A stretch of DNA of 42,692 bases, taken from positions 168,150-210,841 of the forward strand of contig JADFAL010000007.1 of the NCBI GenBank assembly GCA_015665275.1, read 5' to 3'. The DNA is from Flavobacteriales bacterium (GTDB lineage Bacteria > Bacteroidota > Bacteroidia > Flavobacteriales_D > Crocinitomicaceae). A model generated the notes under the pieces. It made no database searches. It was given only the letters and a program-made list of their open reading frames with translations, and was not told the origin of the DNA. Made by a program: the position numbers and the translations under genes. Position 1 is the first letter of the stretch; each line of letters starts with the position of its first letter. Shown here in pieces: positions 27,733-36,036 of this stretch.

Positions 27733-27774
27733 GGGTAGTTCATCAAGCGGAGGCAAGATGAACTGCCCTTTTTT
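27733..27774 (+). terminator. Intrinsic terminator after rocD
   Basis: GGGTAGTTCATC (27733-27744) pairs with GATGAACTGCCC (27757-27768), with one wobble and a 12-base loop. Six T follow. It separates rocD from the DUF4157 gene. Confidence 0.92.
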
Positions 27775-27865
27775 ATGCATAAACCTTTCAATTTCAACAG
27801 ATTTTACGTGTATTATTTGTACATTTAATCTTGTACTGTCTTGATGTACACAAAAACACATTCAC

Positions 27866-28408
27866 ATGAAAAAGTCCAGCGAAGAAAATCGTTCTACTTC
27901 TCATGCAGTTGCCAATTCAGAGGTAGTGCAAAATAATTCTGTCAGCCAATTGTTTGGCGATGATGAGCTTCAAGCTAAGTTTATTGGAACGCAATTGAAG
28001 GGAGATGATGAACTTCAAGGCAAATTCAAGACAACGCAATTAAAAGGCGATGATGAACTTCAAGGTAAGTTCAAGACAATCCAACGACAGGAGAATAAAA
28101 CTGGGATGCCAGACAATCTTATGAGTGGTATTGAATCTATTTCGGGAGTGGATGTTTCCGATATACGTGTACATTACAATTCGTCAAAACCAGCGCAAAT
28201 GAACGCACATGCGTATGCGCAAGGAACGAATATTCATATTGCTCCTAGTCAAGAACAGCATTTGCCACATGAGGCATGGCATACTGTACAACAAAAACAG
28301 GGACGCGTACAACCAACGACTTCTGTGAATGGAACGCCTGTGAATGACAATAAGAGTTTAGAAAGCGAGGCGGATGTGATGGGAGCTAAGGCCGCTTCAT
28401 TTAAGTAA
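27866..28408 (+). CDS. DUF4157 (eCIS core domain) protein, minimal form
   Basis: This 180-residue protein has three parts. Residues 1-30 are polar. Residues 31-75 are three near-identical 15-residue repeats (GDDELQGKFKTTQLK type). Residues about 80-175 are the DUF4157/eCIS core domain, with SGVDVSDIRVHYNSS, AYAQGTNIHIAPSQ and the zinc-protease-like LPHEAWHTVQQ (H135, E136, H139). A downstream Glu in LESEADVMG (E166 or E168) is the likely third ligand. DUF4157 is strongly associated with extracellular contractile injection systems, where it usually sits at the front of long toxin or cargo proteins. Here the protein ends right after the core, with no effector domain. There is no signal peptide. 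It converges on the operon below, which encodes a Pvc16-type protein. Confidence 0.87.
   Translation: MKKSSEENRSTSHAVANSEVVQNNSVSQLFGDDELQAKFIGTQLKGDDELQGKFKTTQLKGDDELQGKFKTIQRQENKTGMPDNLMSGIESISGVDVSDIRVHYNSSKPAQMNAHAYAQGTNIHIAPSQEQHLPHEAWHTVQQKQGRVQPTTSVNGTPVNDNKSLESEADVMGAKAASFK
27956..28090 (+). repeat. Three 45-bp tandem repeats inside the DUF4157 gene
   Basis: Units at 27956-28000, 28001-28045 and 28046-28090 encode GDDELQAKFIGTQLK and two near copies. The second and third units are closer to each other than to the first. The same kind of LQGKF repeats precedes the DUF4157 domain in related flavobacterial proteins, as I recall, so a conserved function such as a loading signal is possible. 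Confidence 0.9.
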
Positions 28409-28430
28409 GAACTGGGGTTTTCTTATAATT

Positions 28431-29407
28431 TCATTCGTCAAGAAGAATAACGATGGACTCATATTTAATGTTTTCCTTATTAAATATTGCGTTCATGAAT
28501 TGAGCAAATTCGTCGTTGAGAATTTTCTCAGTCGCAAATTCAAAACCTTCTTGATACGTCATTTCCCCATTTGAATCGTTTTGATAATACTCTTTGCTGC
28601 GCATGATAAGCCAATAGATGCAGATGGATTGTTCGATGTATCCCTTTTTGTAATATTGAAATTGTTCGAAATGAGATAGCGCCATACGGTTCTTCTGTTC
28701 TTGAAATGGATTTTGAATTCGGGTGAAATCATAGTCCAATCGGACTCCAAAATTGGCGCGTATTCAGCGTTATTTGGATCGACAAGAATTTGAATCGCTC
28801 CATGCGCATTGGCATTGCCCTTCAAGTGGATGAATTTCCGTTCCGTTTCGTCAACCGTAAGCACATAGATGCCTTCGTCGAGGTTTTTCGTTTGAAGAAC
28901 TTGTTTATCTTGAACGGTTATGATAGCCTCCGTTCGATCCTCTTCAGTAAGAGATAAACGTATCAATTTCACTTCAGATTCTCCGGGCATTTCAATAGTC
29001 GTTGTTCCAATCAACTCCGTTTGATTTTCTTCTGAAACACGCTCTGCGGAATGGAGTATGGTAGCATCATCACTCGTGCTTGTTTTACTATTCGAGAAGA
29101 AGTACACTTGATTGTTCTCAGGAAGAAAATCAGTATAATTCGCCCAATAATTGTCGTTTAATTGGAGAGTGAACCACATTTCCATAGGTTCTTGAATTCG
29201 ATCGGAGAGTACCGATTGGCCATCCACCAATTCAGCTTCTGCACCAACTTCCAACGTCCCGCGATTCATTCTAGAGATCATCCGGTAGTTGTTCATCAAA
29301 GCGTGCGTATCAGAAGACGGCCGAATAGCTATTGAAAGATCCGGACCTCCCTGATAGAAGTCATGAGCAATACTTAATCGAAATAATGTACCGTAATGAA
29401 TTGTCAT
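28431..29407 (-). pseudogene. Frameshifted last gene of the Pvc16-type operon
   Basis: Two minus-strand frames make one protein. The first runs from ATG 29407 and is protein-like to about P218 (28754). The second is open from 28763 and protein-like from NFGVRLDYDFTRIQ to the stop at 28431. Beyond 28754 the first frame continues 64 codons as unconvincing sequence. One extra base near 28753 (for example an added A, giving EYAPNFGVRLDYDF) restores a single frame of about 325 residues. No canonical slippery heptamer is present, so programmed frameshifting is unlikely. A real mutation or a sequencing error fits better. The function was not recognised. It starts with ATGA overlap after the DUF4255 gene, so it belongs to that operon. 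It has no signal peptide and looks like a soluble, beta-rich protein followed by a helical C-terminal part. Confidence 0.75.
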
Positions 29408-29988
29408 GCGTCTTTCTTTTTTATATCGATGTCCATTGTTCGAATTGTTTCCAGATGACCCTGAACGGAAGCATCCTCGATTAACACCGCACGAACTCTA
29501 TACACTATTGAGGGCATGTATTTGGCTCCAAGCGTTGCCCATAAATTGTTTTTCGTGTTCGAGTCCAAGTGCAACATTTCGAACTGGAGTTTTTCTATTC
29601 CTCTATCTGCCAGCGTAGGCGTGTTCTGTTCTGTAAATGCAGGTTTTGAATGAAAGAATTGAATCACGGCTGAGGTGAATTTCAAAGCTTCATTGTAATT
29701 GCTCGGATTGAAATACGCGAAGAACCCAACCTGAAGGTTTAGATGCATATTTGGACGCGCCACGTATTCCCCAAACTGCGAATTGCGGTATTGTCCGGGT
29801 CCATTGGTGTACACTTCTTCCGAAATATCTAACAGAGAGAAAATCATTTTGTTTTTTTCTTCTGTGGCTACAGATCCATCCTGATTTATCAGATAAGAGA
29901 GCGCGACCATATTTTCGGTAAGGTCGAATCGCAACTTCAAATACTGATTCAGTTGCTCTGAAATGGTATGTAGTGCTTCATCAATCAT
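29404..29988 (-). CDS. DUF4255 / Pvc16-type contractile tail-terminator protein
   Basis: This 194-residue cytoplasmic protein matches the Bacteroidota DUF4255 pattern: an N-terminal helix, ALHTISEQLNQYLKLRF, then VALSYLINQDGSVATEEKNK, the core strand MIFSLLDISEEV, PNMHLNLQVGFFAYF, a helix ending AVIQFFHSK, and LWATLGAKYMPSIVYRVRAV. In eCIS such as PVC and Afp, the Pvc16/Afp16 protein caps the inner tube and sheath and sets particle length. This is the only recognisable structural eCIS component in the window. It overlaps its neighbours on both sides by 4 bases, so it is co-translated with a small membrane protein upstream and the broken gene downstream. Confidence 0.82.
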   Translation of the reverse strand: MIDEALHTISEQLNQYLKLRFDLTENMVALSYLINQDGSVATEEKNKMIFSLLDISEEVYTNGPGQYRNSQFGEYVARPNMHLNLQVGFFAYFNPSNYNEALKFTSAVIQFFHSKPAFTEQNTPTLADRGIEKLQFEMLHLDSNTKNNLWATLGAKYMPSIVYRVRAVLIEDASVQGHLETIRTMDIDIKKKDA

Positions 29989-30260
29989 TCTTCGTCGTCT
30001 TCGTTTTCATCTTCTTTTTGTAGCAGTACTTTTACGGCCGATCTTGTGAATCGCATGAGAAGAATCCCAATAAAACACACAATCACCATGAGCAAATAGA
30101 GTAGGATCACCTGATCGTCTATGCCTTCTACAAATGCGTCGTAATCATCAATGAGAATATCCACGAATGCCAAACCAACCAGCCCTAAAGGGAAAGCGAG
30201 AAGAGCTGCAGAAATAATCCACATGAATTCAGTTGCCAGAAGTTTTTCTAGAAATTTCAT
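29985..30260 (-). CDS. Two-helix small membrane protein of the Pvc16-type operon
   Basis: The 91-residue protein has two transmembrane helices, about residues 12-35 and 50-70, separated by an acidic loop (DILIDDYDAFVEGIDD). It ends in an acidic tail, KEDENEDDEE. The family was not recognised. Four-base ATGA-type overlaps link it to the genes on both sides, so it is expressed together with the DUF4255 protein. A role as a membrane platform for the system is conceivable but unproven. Confidence 0.75.
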   Translation of the reverse strand: MKFLEKLLATEFMWIISAALLAFPLGLVGLAFVDILIDDYDAFVEGIDDQVILLYLLMVIVCFIGILLMRFTRSAVKVLLQKEDENEDDEE

Positions 30261-30580
30261 GGGACATCTTTATTTACGCGTAAAAAGGACTTCCAACTCA
30301 ATGCCGAAATCACAATAACTCCAATAACCATTATGCTGTTCAAAGGTTTTTTCACTCGTTCGCTTGAAAGCAAATCCAACTTATGATCTTCGATGTAGCT
30401 ATCTGAGTGGAACACAAAACTTGCAATGAACAAAAGCATAAACATCAACGCGAGGAAAATGCCGAGTACTTTCAAATAGATTCGGAATTCGAGAATCAAC
30501 AAGCGATCGAAGATAGAACTGGATGTAAGTGCAAGGAAAGCTCCAAGCACAACGAAAAACAATACAATACACAAGATCAC
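30257..30580 (-). CDS. Three-helix small membrane protein of the Pvc16-type operon
   Basis: The 107-residue protein has hydrophobic helices at about residues 1-20, 35-57 and 82-97, and a short charged tail. The start is GTG at 30578-30580 on the minus strand, 15 bases after the stop of the GH18-like gene. The family was not recognised. It overlaps the following small membrane protein gene by 4 bases. The two small membrane proteins look like a co-expressed pair. Confidence 0.72.
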   Translation of the reverse strand: MILCIVLFFVVLGAFLALTSSSIFDRLLILEFRIYLKVLGIFLALMFMLLFIASFVFHSDSYIEDHKLDLLSSERVKKPLNSIMVIGVIVISALSWKSFLRVNKDVP

Positions 30581-30595
30581 AATCTGAACTTCCGA

Positions 30596-31939
30596 TTACT
30601 TCAAAATTTTCCGGACGTCTGCATTGGCTGCCGCTTCAGAAAGTGGAGGCTTGAACTCTGGAATGGAGTCATTTACTACTTCATTGAGTCCGTGATTTTT
30701 CAGCACATTGACTTCATTGGCAAGAAGATCCCAGAATTGTGTCTCTCCCGCGTCATATCCGAGGGTCCACATACCAATTCCAGCTAATTTCTGGCCATTT
30801 ACCCAGTTGTATTTGTCTTTTAGTGCTTGAACGTTGTCGAAGAAAACGACATATCTTTTCCCATCCGATTTACGGGTATACGTGCATTGAGCAGTAGCTG
30901 CAACTTCGTCATACACTACGGAATCCTGTGCCTCTGAATCTTCTATGTCCTGCAAGATTTCGTTAATTGGAGGGTTTCCGTAGAACGAGTATTGGATTTT
31001 GCTTTTTCCCGAATCTTTGATTTCCCACATGGCTCCGTAATAAGGAAATGCGACGATTAATTTGTTTCTTGGAACACCATAACTCAAGTATTCCGTAACG
31101 CCTTGTTGGACATTCAGTTCTCCCCATTCCTTGCTGTGTTTAAGCGGGGAGACCGGTCCTGGTTTGTAGCTACCACTGTAGTAATAATTATACCCAAGCA
31201 TTACGAACTGGTCGGCGTATTTATTGATGGTTTTAAGATCGTATTTGTTCTGACCTCTTGCTGGTGGAATCGCAATTACTAGAGCTTTGTCGAATACGTC
31301 TAGCGATTTTTTCATGCGTTCAACAAGTAGGTTGAACTCATCTTTCAAATTGAAAGGCATTCCTTCGAAACTGATCACCAATCCCTCAACATTCGGTCGG
31401 TCTGTAACCAAGTCACTCACAAATTTGATGCACTGCGTTCGATTTTCTTCACTTCTCAGCAGTTCTGCAATTGCATTGCTGTCATCACAAGTAAGTGCCA
31501 ATAACATGTTGCAAGAATCAGCGTCGGTTTCGTGTATAAGTCCTTGAACACTGGATGAGAACCAATCGCCATAATCATATTCGATAAAACCATCATCCCG
31601 CAGGACGATCCGGCACCCATGGTAAGCAACAGAAGTCAAAGATTCGAAATGGTAATCCTGGTAGGCGCTCCCAATGAAATCAGCGTGCCAACCGAAAACC
31701 TGCATCTTGTAATCTGGGTTGTAAATTTTTGAAGAATCAGTTGTGGCTTTTGTCTCCAACTGATCTTTCATAGCAGAGCCAAGCTCCATGATTTGATCAA
31801 AGAGGGTGTAGACCAATCGCTTGTCATCTTTTTTCAAAGCATCATTCCCGTTTTGAGAGAATGAAACTTCAGGCAAGATGAATAGCATTGCTACCATCAA
31901 CAGGGCGCGAATAGCGTTATATGTGGTGTGTGCCGACAC
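30596..31939 (-). CDS. Exported GH18-like protein with degenerate catalytic motif
   Basis: This 447-residue protein has a Sec signal peptide (about residues 1-29, ending VSFSQ) and a GH18 (chitinase/spore-hydrolase-like) TIM barrel: FGWHADFIGSAYQDYHFESL, LVIAIPPARGQNKYDL, FVMLGYNYYYSGSY, KLIVAFPYYGAMWE and LAGIGMWTLGYDAGE. The GH18 catalytic signature DGxDxDxE appears as EGLVISFE (residues 185-192). The general-acid Glu E192 is kept but the three Asp are E, V and S. The protein may therefore be weakly active or a carbohydrate-binding relative. The start is GTG at 31937-31939. It is the first gene of the leftward operon that includes the DUF4255 protein. Confidence 0.82.
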   Translation of the reverse strand: MSAHTTYNAIRALLMVAMLFILPEVSFSQNGNDALKKDDKRLVYTLFDQIMELGSAMKDQLETKATTDSSKIYNPDYKMQVFGWHADFIGSAYQDYHFESLTSVAYHGCRIVLRDDGFIEYDYGDWFSSSVQGLIHETDADSCNMLLALTCDDSNAIAELLRSEENRTQCIKFVSDLVTDRPNVEGLVISFEGMPFNLKDEFNLLVERMKKSLDVFDKALVIAIPPARGQNKYDLKTINKYADQFVMLGYNYYYSGSYKPGPVSPLKHSKEWGELNVQQGVTEYLSYGVPRNKLIVAFPYYGAMWEIKDSGKSKIQYSFYGNPPINEILQDIEDSEAQDSVVYDEVAATAQCTYTRKSDGKRYVVFFDNVQALKDKYNWVNGQKLAGIGMWTLGYDAGETQFWDLLANEVNVLKNHGLNEVVNDSIPEFKPPLSEAAANADVRKILK

Positions 31940-32335
31940 TACAGTGAATAAATAGTTATTCTTAGAAAAATGGATTCGTAATATATGGAAAGAAAGGTGC
32001 TGATTTCCAGAGCTATCGACTGGGAGAGTTTATATCACTTCAGGATCTTTAATAATTCAGGGGTCTTAATTATCACGTTATCAATACGATATAGGTTGAG
32101 GGCTAGGTAATAATACTTAAAAATAAATTGCGTACTTATACTTGATAAATTAGGTATATGTTGAAGTGTAGTTACGTGGATTCCTCCAAAAACCATAATT
32201 ACGGGCTATTCAGGTGACTTTGAAAGGCGTTCTATTGCTAGCTGAAACGAAACTGGACTTTATCGGTTAAGTAGTGAATGGATCAATTTTTACCAGATTT
32301 CCGAGGGCGTTTGTGGCTTCCTGACTATATTTGAG
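31940..32335. other. Divergent intergenic region between the GH18-like operon and the phosphohexomutase gene
   Basis: This is a 396-base, AT-rich gap. The only ORF noticed is a 19-codon frame at 32158 without support. A -7 box at 32326-32333 serves the rightward gene. No clear -7 box was found for the leftward operon and no tRNA or structured RNA was recognised. Confidence 0.55.
32326..32333 (+). promoter_or_regulatory. -7 box directly before the phosphohexomutase start
   Basis: TATATTTG matches TAnnTTTG exactly and ends 2 bases before the GTG at 32336. The message would start within or just past the annotated GTG, so either it is leaderless or initiation uses a later codon. Confidence 0.5.
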
Positions 32336-33754
32336 GTGAATTTAAAACCAAAGAAATTGGCACAAAAAATCAAGTTTGGAACAGACGGATGGCGCGCGAT
32401 TATCGCAGATGATTACACAGTAGAAAATGTTGCTCGTGTGAGCATTGCAACTGCTAAGTGGTTGAAAGACAATTTTGAAAACCCAACAGTGGTGATCGGT
32501 CATGATTGTCGTTATGCTGGAGAATTGTTCGTTCAAACGGCTGTAAAAGTCTTCATAAGTGAAGGAATTGGTGTAAAAATGGCCGTTGGATTTGTATCCA
32601 CGCCTATGGTTTCTTTGGCTGCCGTAAAGTTGGGGTGTTCAGTAGGAGTGGTTATTACAGCCAGTCACAACCCACCATCTTACAACGGTTACAAATTAAA
32701 ATCGCATCACGGAGGTCCATTATCGCCAGGCAAAGTGCAGGAAATTGAAGACATCATTCCTGATACGAACTCGGTTGATTTGAAATCAATCTCGATGAAT
32801 AGCCCATTGGTGGAAATCGTTGATTTAGAAACGATGTACGTAGAACATGCGAAAGCTAATTTCGACATTGATGCTATTGAGAATTCAGGCTTGAATTTGG
32901 CATATGATGCAATGTATGGATCGGGACAGAATGCATTGAAACGTATTTTACCGAAAACGCATTTCTTGCATTGCGAGCACAACCCATCGTTTATGGGGCA
33001 GGCGCCAGAGCCAATAGCGAAAAATTTGAAAGAACTAGAAGCCTTCATCAAAGAACGTGGAGATATTGATTGTGCCCTCGCCACAGATGGCGACGCGGAT
33101 CGTATCGGTTTGTACAACGGTTCTGGTGAATTTATTGATTCGCACCACATCATCCTGTTATTGATTCATTACTTGAAGAAGTATAAGAACATGGATGGTA
33201 AAGTGGCGACAGCGTTCAGTACTACGCCTCGAGTAGGTGTCATGGCAGATTATTACGGACTGGAAAGTGAAGTGGTGAAAATTGGATTCAAGTACATCGC
33301 GGATATCATGGTAGAAGAAGATGTTCTTGTTGGTGGGGAAGAATCTGGAGGTATTGCAACCAAAGGGCACATTCCAGAGCGCGATGGAATTTGGATGGGG
33401 TTGATCATTTGGGAATTCATGGCAAAGTCAGGGAAAACACTGGATGATTTGATTTCTGAAGTATATGAAATCGTTGGAGCGTTTAAATTTGAGCGCAGCG
33501 ATTTGCACATTACCGATGAATTAAAGCAAGAAATCATAGAGAATTGTAAATCAGACAAATACAAGAGTTTCGGCGAATATCAAGTCAGAGAAGTAGGAAC
33601 CATTGACGGATTCAAATTCTTCTTTGATGATGATCGTTGGGTAATGATTCGCCCTTCTGGAACCGAGCCTGTTTTGCGTACATATGCGGAAGCCCCAACC
33701 ATGGATGAAGTTCGCAAGATTTTAAAAGTAACAGAAGAAACGATTTGTAAATAA
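32336..33754 (+). CDS. Phosphoglucomutase/phosphomannomutase family enzyme
   Basis: This 472-residue alpha-D-phosphohexomutase interconverts 1- and 6-phosphates of a hexose; whether glucose, mannose or glucosamine is preferred cannot be fixed from sequence. All four active-site loops are present: the phosphoserine loop TASHNPPSYNG (Ser 110), Mg-binding DGDADRIG, sugar-binding GGEESGG, and phosphate-binding RPSGTEPVLR. FGTDGWR marks the family N-terminus. The start is GTG, with no upstream alternative because the promoter box ends 2 bases before it. An in-frame TTG a few codons later is another possibility. Confidence 0.93.
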   Translation: MNLKPKKLAQKIKFGTDGWRAIIADDYTVENVARVSIATAKWLKDNFENPTVVIGHDCRYAGELFVQTAVKVFISEGIGVKMAVGFVSTPMVSLAAVKLGCSVGVVITASHNPPSYNGYKLKSHHGGPLSPGKVQEIEDIIPDTNSVDLKSISMNSPLVEIVDLETMYVEHAKANFDIDAIENSGLNLAYDAMYGSGQNALKRILPKTHFLHCEHNPSFMGQAPEPIAKNLKELEAFIKERGDIDCALATDGDADRIGLYNGSGEFIDSHHIILLLIHYLKKYKNMDGKVATAFSTTPRVGVMADYYGLESEVVKIGFKYIADIMVEEDVLVGGEESGGIATKGHIPERDGIWMGLIIWEFMAKSGKTLDDLISEVYEIVGAFKFERSDLHITDELKQEIIENCKSDKYKSFGEYQVREVGTIDGFKFFFDDDRWVMIRPSGTEPVLRTYAEAPTMDEVRKILKVTEETICK

Positions 33755-33763
33755 AAACTAGCG

Positions 33764-33806
33764 GAAAGTAGAAGGTTGAAATAATCTTTCTGCTTTCTAC
33801 TTTCAG
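33764..33806. repeat. Opposed heptanucleotide repeat arms between mutase and aroC
   Basis: GAAAGTA and GAAGGTT (33764-33777) are followed by CTTTCTG, CTTTCTA and CTTTCAG (33786-33806), all in 7-bp register. The purine-rich and pyrimidine-rich arms are partly complementary and could fold as a hairpin. The same architecture occurs at 13504-13570. Confidence 0.72.
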
Positions 33807-33819
33807 CCAATAATAAACA

Positions 33820-34878
33820 ATGTCTTCAACCTTCGGAACGATATTCAAACTAAGCACTTTCGGTGAATCTCATGGAGTAGCTATTGGTGGAGTTATTGAT
33901 GGCGTTCCGGCGAACATCCCTCTGGATATAGAAGCCATTCAAGGTGAATTGGATCGGCGCAAACCCGGTCAATCGGCAATTGTAACGCAACGTAAGGAAT
34001 CTGATACGGTAGAATTGCTCTCCGGAATTTTTGAGGGAAAAACAACCGGGACACCGATAGGCTTTGTGATTCGCAATGCCGATCAGAAATCCAAAGATTA
34101 CGACCACATTAAAGATGTATATCGTCCTTCTCATGCAGATTTCACGTACGACAAGAAGTACGGAAATCGCGATTATCGTGGTGGAGGCCGGTCATCTGCC
34201 AGAGAAACGGCTTGTAGAGTAGTCGCAGGAGCTGTAGCAAAGCAAGCTTTAGAGCAACTCGGCATCGATCTTGTTGCCTATGTAGATCAAGTGGGAACAG
34301 TTCGCATGGAGGGAACTCCAGACTTCAATGAGATAGATAACAATCCTGTGCGATGCGCAAATCCTGAAGATGCGGAGCGGATGGAAGCATACATTCGAGA
34401 AATTCGAAAGGAAGGGGATACAGTAGGGGGAAGCATTAAATGCGAAATCCATCATGTTCCTCCTGGATTGGGTGAACCTGTATTCGACAAGTTGCATGCG
34501 GAACTCGGAAAGGCAATGCTTTCTATTAACGCCGTTAAGGGGTTCGAGTACGGAAGTGGTTTTGCCAGCATCGAAATGAAGGGTTCTGAGCACAACGACC
34601 TGTTCAATGAGGATGGCAGTACCCAGACAAATTTTTCAGGTGGAGTCCAAGGCGGAATTTCCAATGGAATGCCAATCTCCATGCGTATTGCGTTCAAGCC
34701 TGTAGCAACATTAATTCAAGAGCAAACTACTCTCAACAATAAAGACGAATTGGTGAAAATGCAAGGAAAAGGACGTCACGACCCATGCGTTGTTCCAAGA
34801 GCTGTGCCTATTGTAGAAGCTATGGCGGCCATGACAATTCTTGATTTTTATCTTCGAAACAAAGCAGTTCAGTTGTAG
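33820..34878 (+). CDS. aroC: Chorismate synthase
   Basis: This 352-residue enzyme converts 5-enolpyruvylshikimate 3-phosphate to chorismate, the last shikimate-pathway step, using reduced FMN. The family signatures are intact: [13 protein letters not shown] at the N-terminus, [19 protein letters not shown], and [20 protein letters not shown] near the C-terminus. The length is typical. It lies 65 bases after the mutase gene, across a heptad repeat element, and may be read through from it. No other aro gene is adjacent. The tail after the stop has a T-run (34880-34887) but no clear stem. Confidence 0.97.
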   Translation: MSSTFGTIFKLSTFGESHGVAIGGVIDGVPANIPLDIEAIQGELDRRKPGQSAIVTQRKESDTVELLSGIFEGKTTGTPIGFVIRNADQKSKDYDHIKDVYRPSHADFTYDKKYGNRDYRGGGRSSARETACRVVAGAVAKQALEQLGIDLVAYVDQVGTVRMEGTPDFNEIDNNPVRCANPEDAERMEAYIREIRKEGDTVGGSIKCEIHHVPPGLGEPVFDKLHAELGKAMLSINAVKGFEYGSGFASIEMKGSEHNDLFNEDGSTQTNFSGGVQGGISNGMPISMRIAFKPVATLIQEQTTLNNKDELVKMQGKGRHDPCVVPRAVPIVEAMAAMTILDFYLRNKAVQL

Positions 34879-35112
34879 CTTTTTTTTGGTGGAAGCTATA
34901 AGGTCATCGGGCCCGCCGAGATGCCGAAGCCGTAGTTTTTATTGATGAAGGGTGGAAGGCGATAGTCTGATCGTTTATTTTCCTTTATGGATTACAACTT
35001 CCCATCCCTCTTACCATTTCCGTGCAATACCTGTGCATATTTATGATATTCTTGATTCTTCTAATTCGAATCTTTAAGTTAGGCCAATCTTAATCACTGA
35101 AAAACACACATT

Positions 35113-36033
35113 ATGCTTTTGAAAATTGGCTATAGAGGAGCTGAAGTAAAAGAACTTCAAGAAATGTTAGGCATTCCTGCCGATGGCATTTTTGGTTCAC
35201 AAACGGAAACTGAAGTAAAGAAATTCCAAAAAGAGAACGGTTTATCTGCCGATGGGATCGTTGGTCCAAACACCTTAAAGGTATTGAATGCTACTACGGA
35301 TTTGCAGGAAAACCCTGAAAAGGAAGAACCGAAAGAGAACACAAAACCCGTAGAAGTTTTACGAAGCGGTTCCATTGAGATCAAACAACAGTTTCTTCCA
35401 GCAGGAGAATACAAAAAAGGTCCAACGGATAAAGAGTATTTGTTTTTACATCATACTGCTGGTTGGCACAATCCATACAATGTAATTAGTCAGTGGGGAC
35501 GCGATTCCCGAGGAGCGGTTGCAACAGAGTTTGTACTTGGTGGTCAGTCTGTAAAAGGCAACGATAACAAGTACGACGGAGAAATCGTTCAAGCATTTCC
35601 CGAAGGAGGATATGGATGGCATCTAGGTAAAAGTGGATCACAGCGCATGCATACCAATTCTGTTGGAATTGAAGTATGTAATTTCAGCTACCTCAACGAT
35701 CAAAATAAAACCTACGCAGGAGTATCAGCGCATGAGAGTCAAATTGTAACCCTAGCACAAGCCTTCAAAGGTAAGAAGCGCTGGCATCGCTATTCTGACG
35801 CACAAATTGAATCTTTGCGTCAACTTATTTTGTACATCGGAAATCGCGACAATATTGATGTTCGCAAAGGACTGGTTGAAGAAGTTCGAGCAAAAGGGGC
35901 TGCAGGATTCGAGTTTAATTCAGACGCGTTTTACGGCAAAACTAAAGGTATGTGGACACACACCAATACGCGAAAAGATAAATCAGATATGTTCCCGCAG
36001 CAAGAATTACTAGATATGCTGCTAAGCCTCTAA
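35113..36033 (+). CDS. Peptidoglycan-binding domain plus N-acetylmuramoyl-L-alanine amidase, no signal peptide
   Basis: Residues 3-60 are a PG_binding_1 domain (GYRGAEVKELQEMLG, DGIFGSQTETEVKKFQ, GLSADGIVGPNTLKVL). After a Glu/Pro linker (about 63-82), residues about 108-300 form an Amidase_2/PGRP-type domain with FLHHTAGWHN (candidate zinc ligand H113 or H114), NSVGIEVCN, and a late THTNTRKDKSDMFP segment with the second His and catalytic region. It would cleave the amide bond between muramic acid and the stem peptide. There is no signal peptide or membrane segment, as in phage endolysins, so it needs another route across the membrane or acts after lysis. It has no neighbouring holin or phage genes. 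Confidence 0.88.
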   Translation: MLLKIGYRGAEVKELQEMLGIPADGIFGSQTETEVKKFQKENGLSADGIVGPNTLKVLNATTDLQENPEKEEPKENTKPVEVLRSGSIEIKQQFLPAGEYKKGPTDKEYLFLHHTAGWHNPYNVISQWGRDSRGAVATEFVLGGQSVKGNDNKYDGEIVQAFPEGGYGWHLGKSGSQRMHTNSVGIEVCNFSYLNDQNKTYAGVSAHESQIVTLAQAFKGKKRWHRYSDAQIESLRQLILYIGNRDNIDVRKGLVEEVRAKGAAGFEFNSDAFYGKTKGMWTHTNTRKDKSDMFPQQELLDMLLSL

Positions 36034-36036
36034 GAA

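Noticed and set aside
28559-28753. The last 64 codons of the first frame of the frameshifted gene as genuine C-terminus
   Set aside because: The translation is Asn/Ser/Thr-rich with no plausible structure. The alternative frame over the same bases is far more protein-like.
28740-28763. Programmed -1 ribosomal frameshift site
   Set aside because: The shift direction would be -1, but no X-XXY-YYZ heptamer occurs in the overlap (the nearest is A-ATT-TTG) and no downstream pseudoknot was apparent.
32158-32217. 19-codon ORF in the gap before the phosphohexomutase
   Set aside because: No clear promoter, no compositional bias, and a length expected by chance.
35113-36033. Prophage remnant around the amidase
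   Set aside because: No holin, structural, integrase or repressor genes are adjacent. Neighbours are ordinary chromosomal genes.
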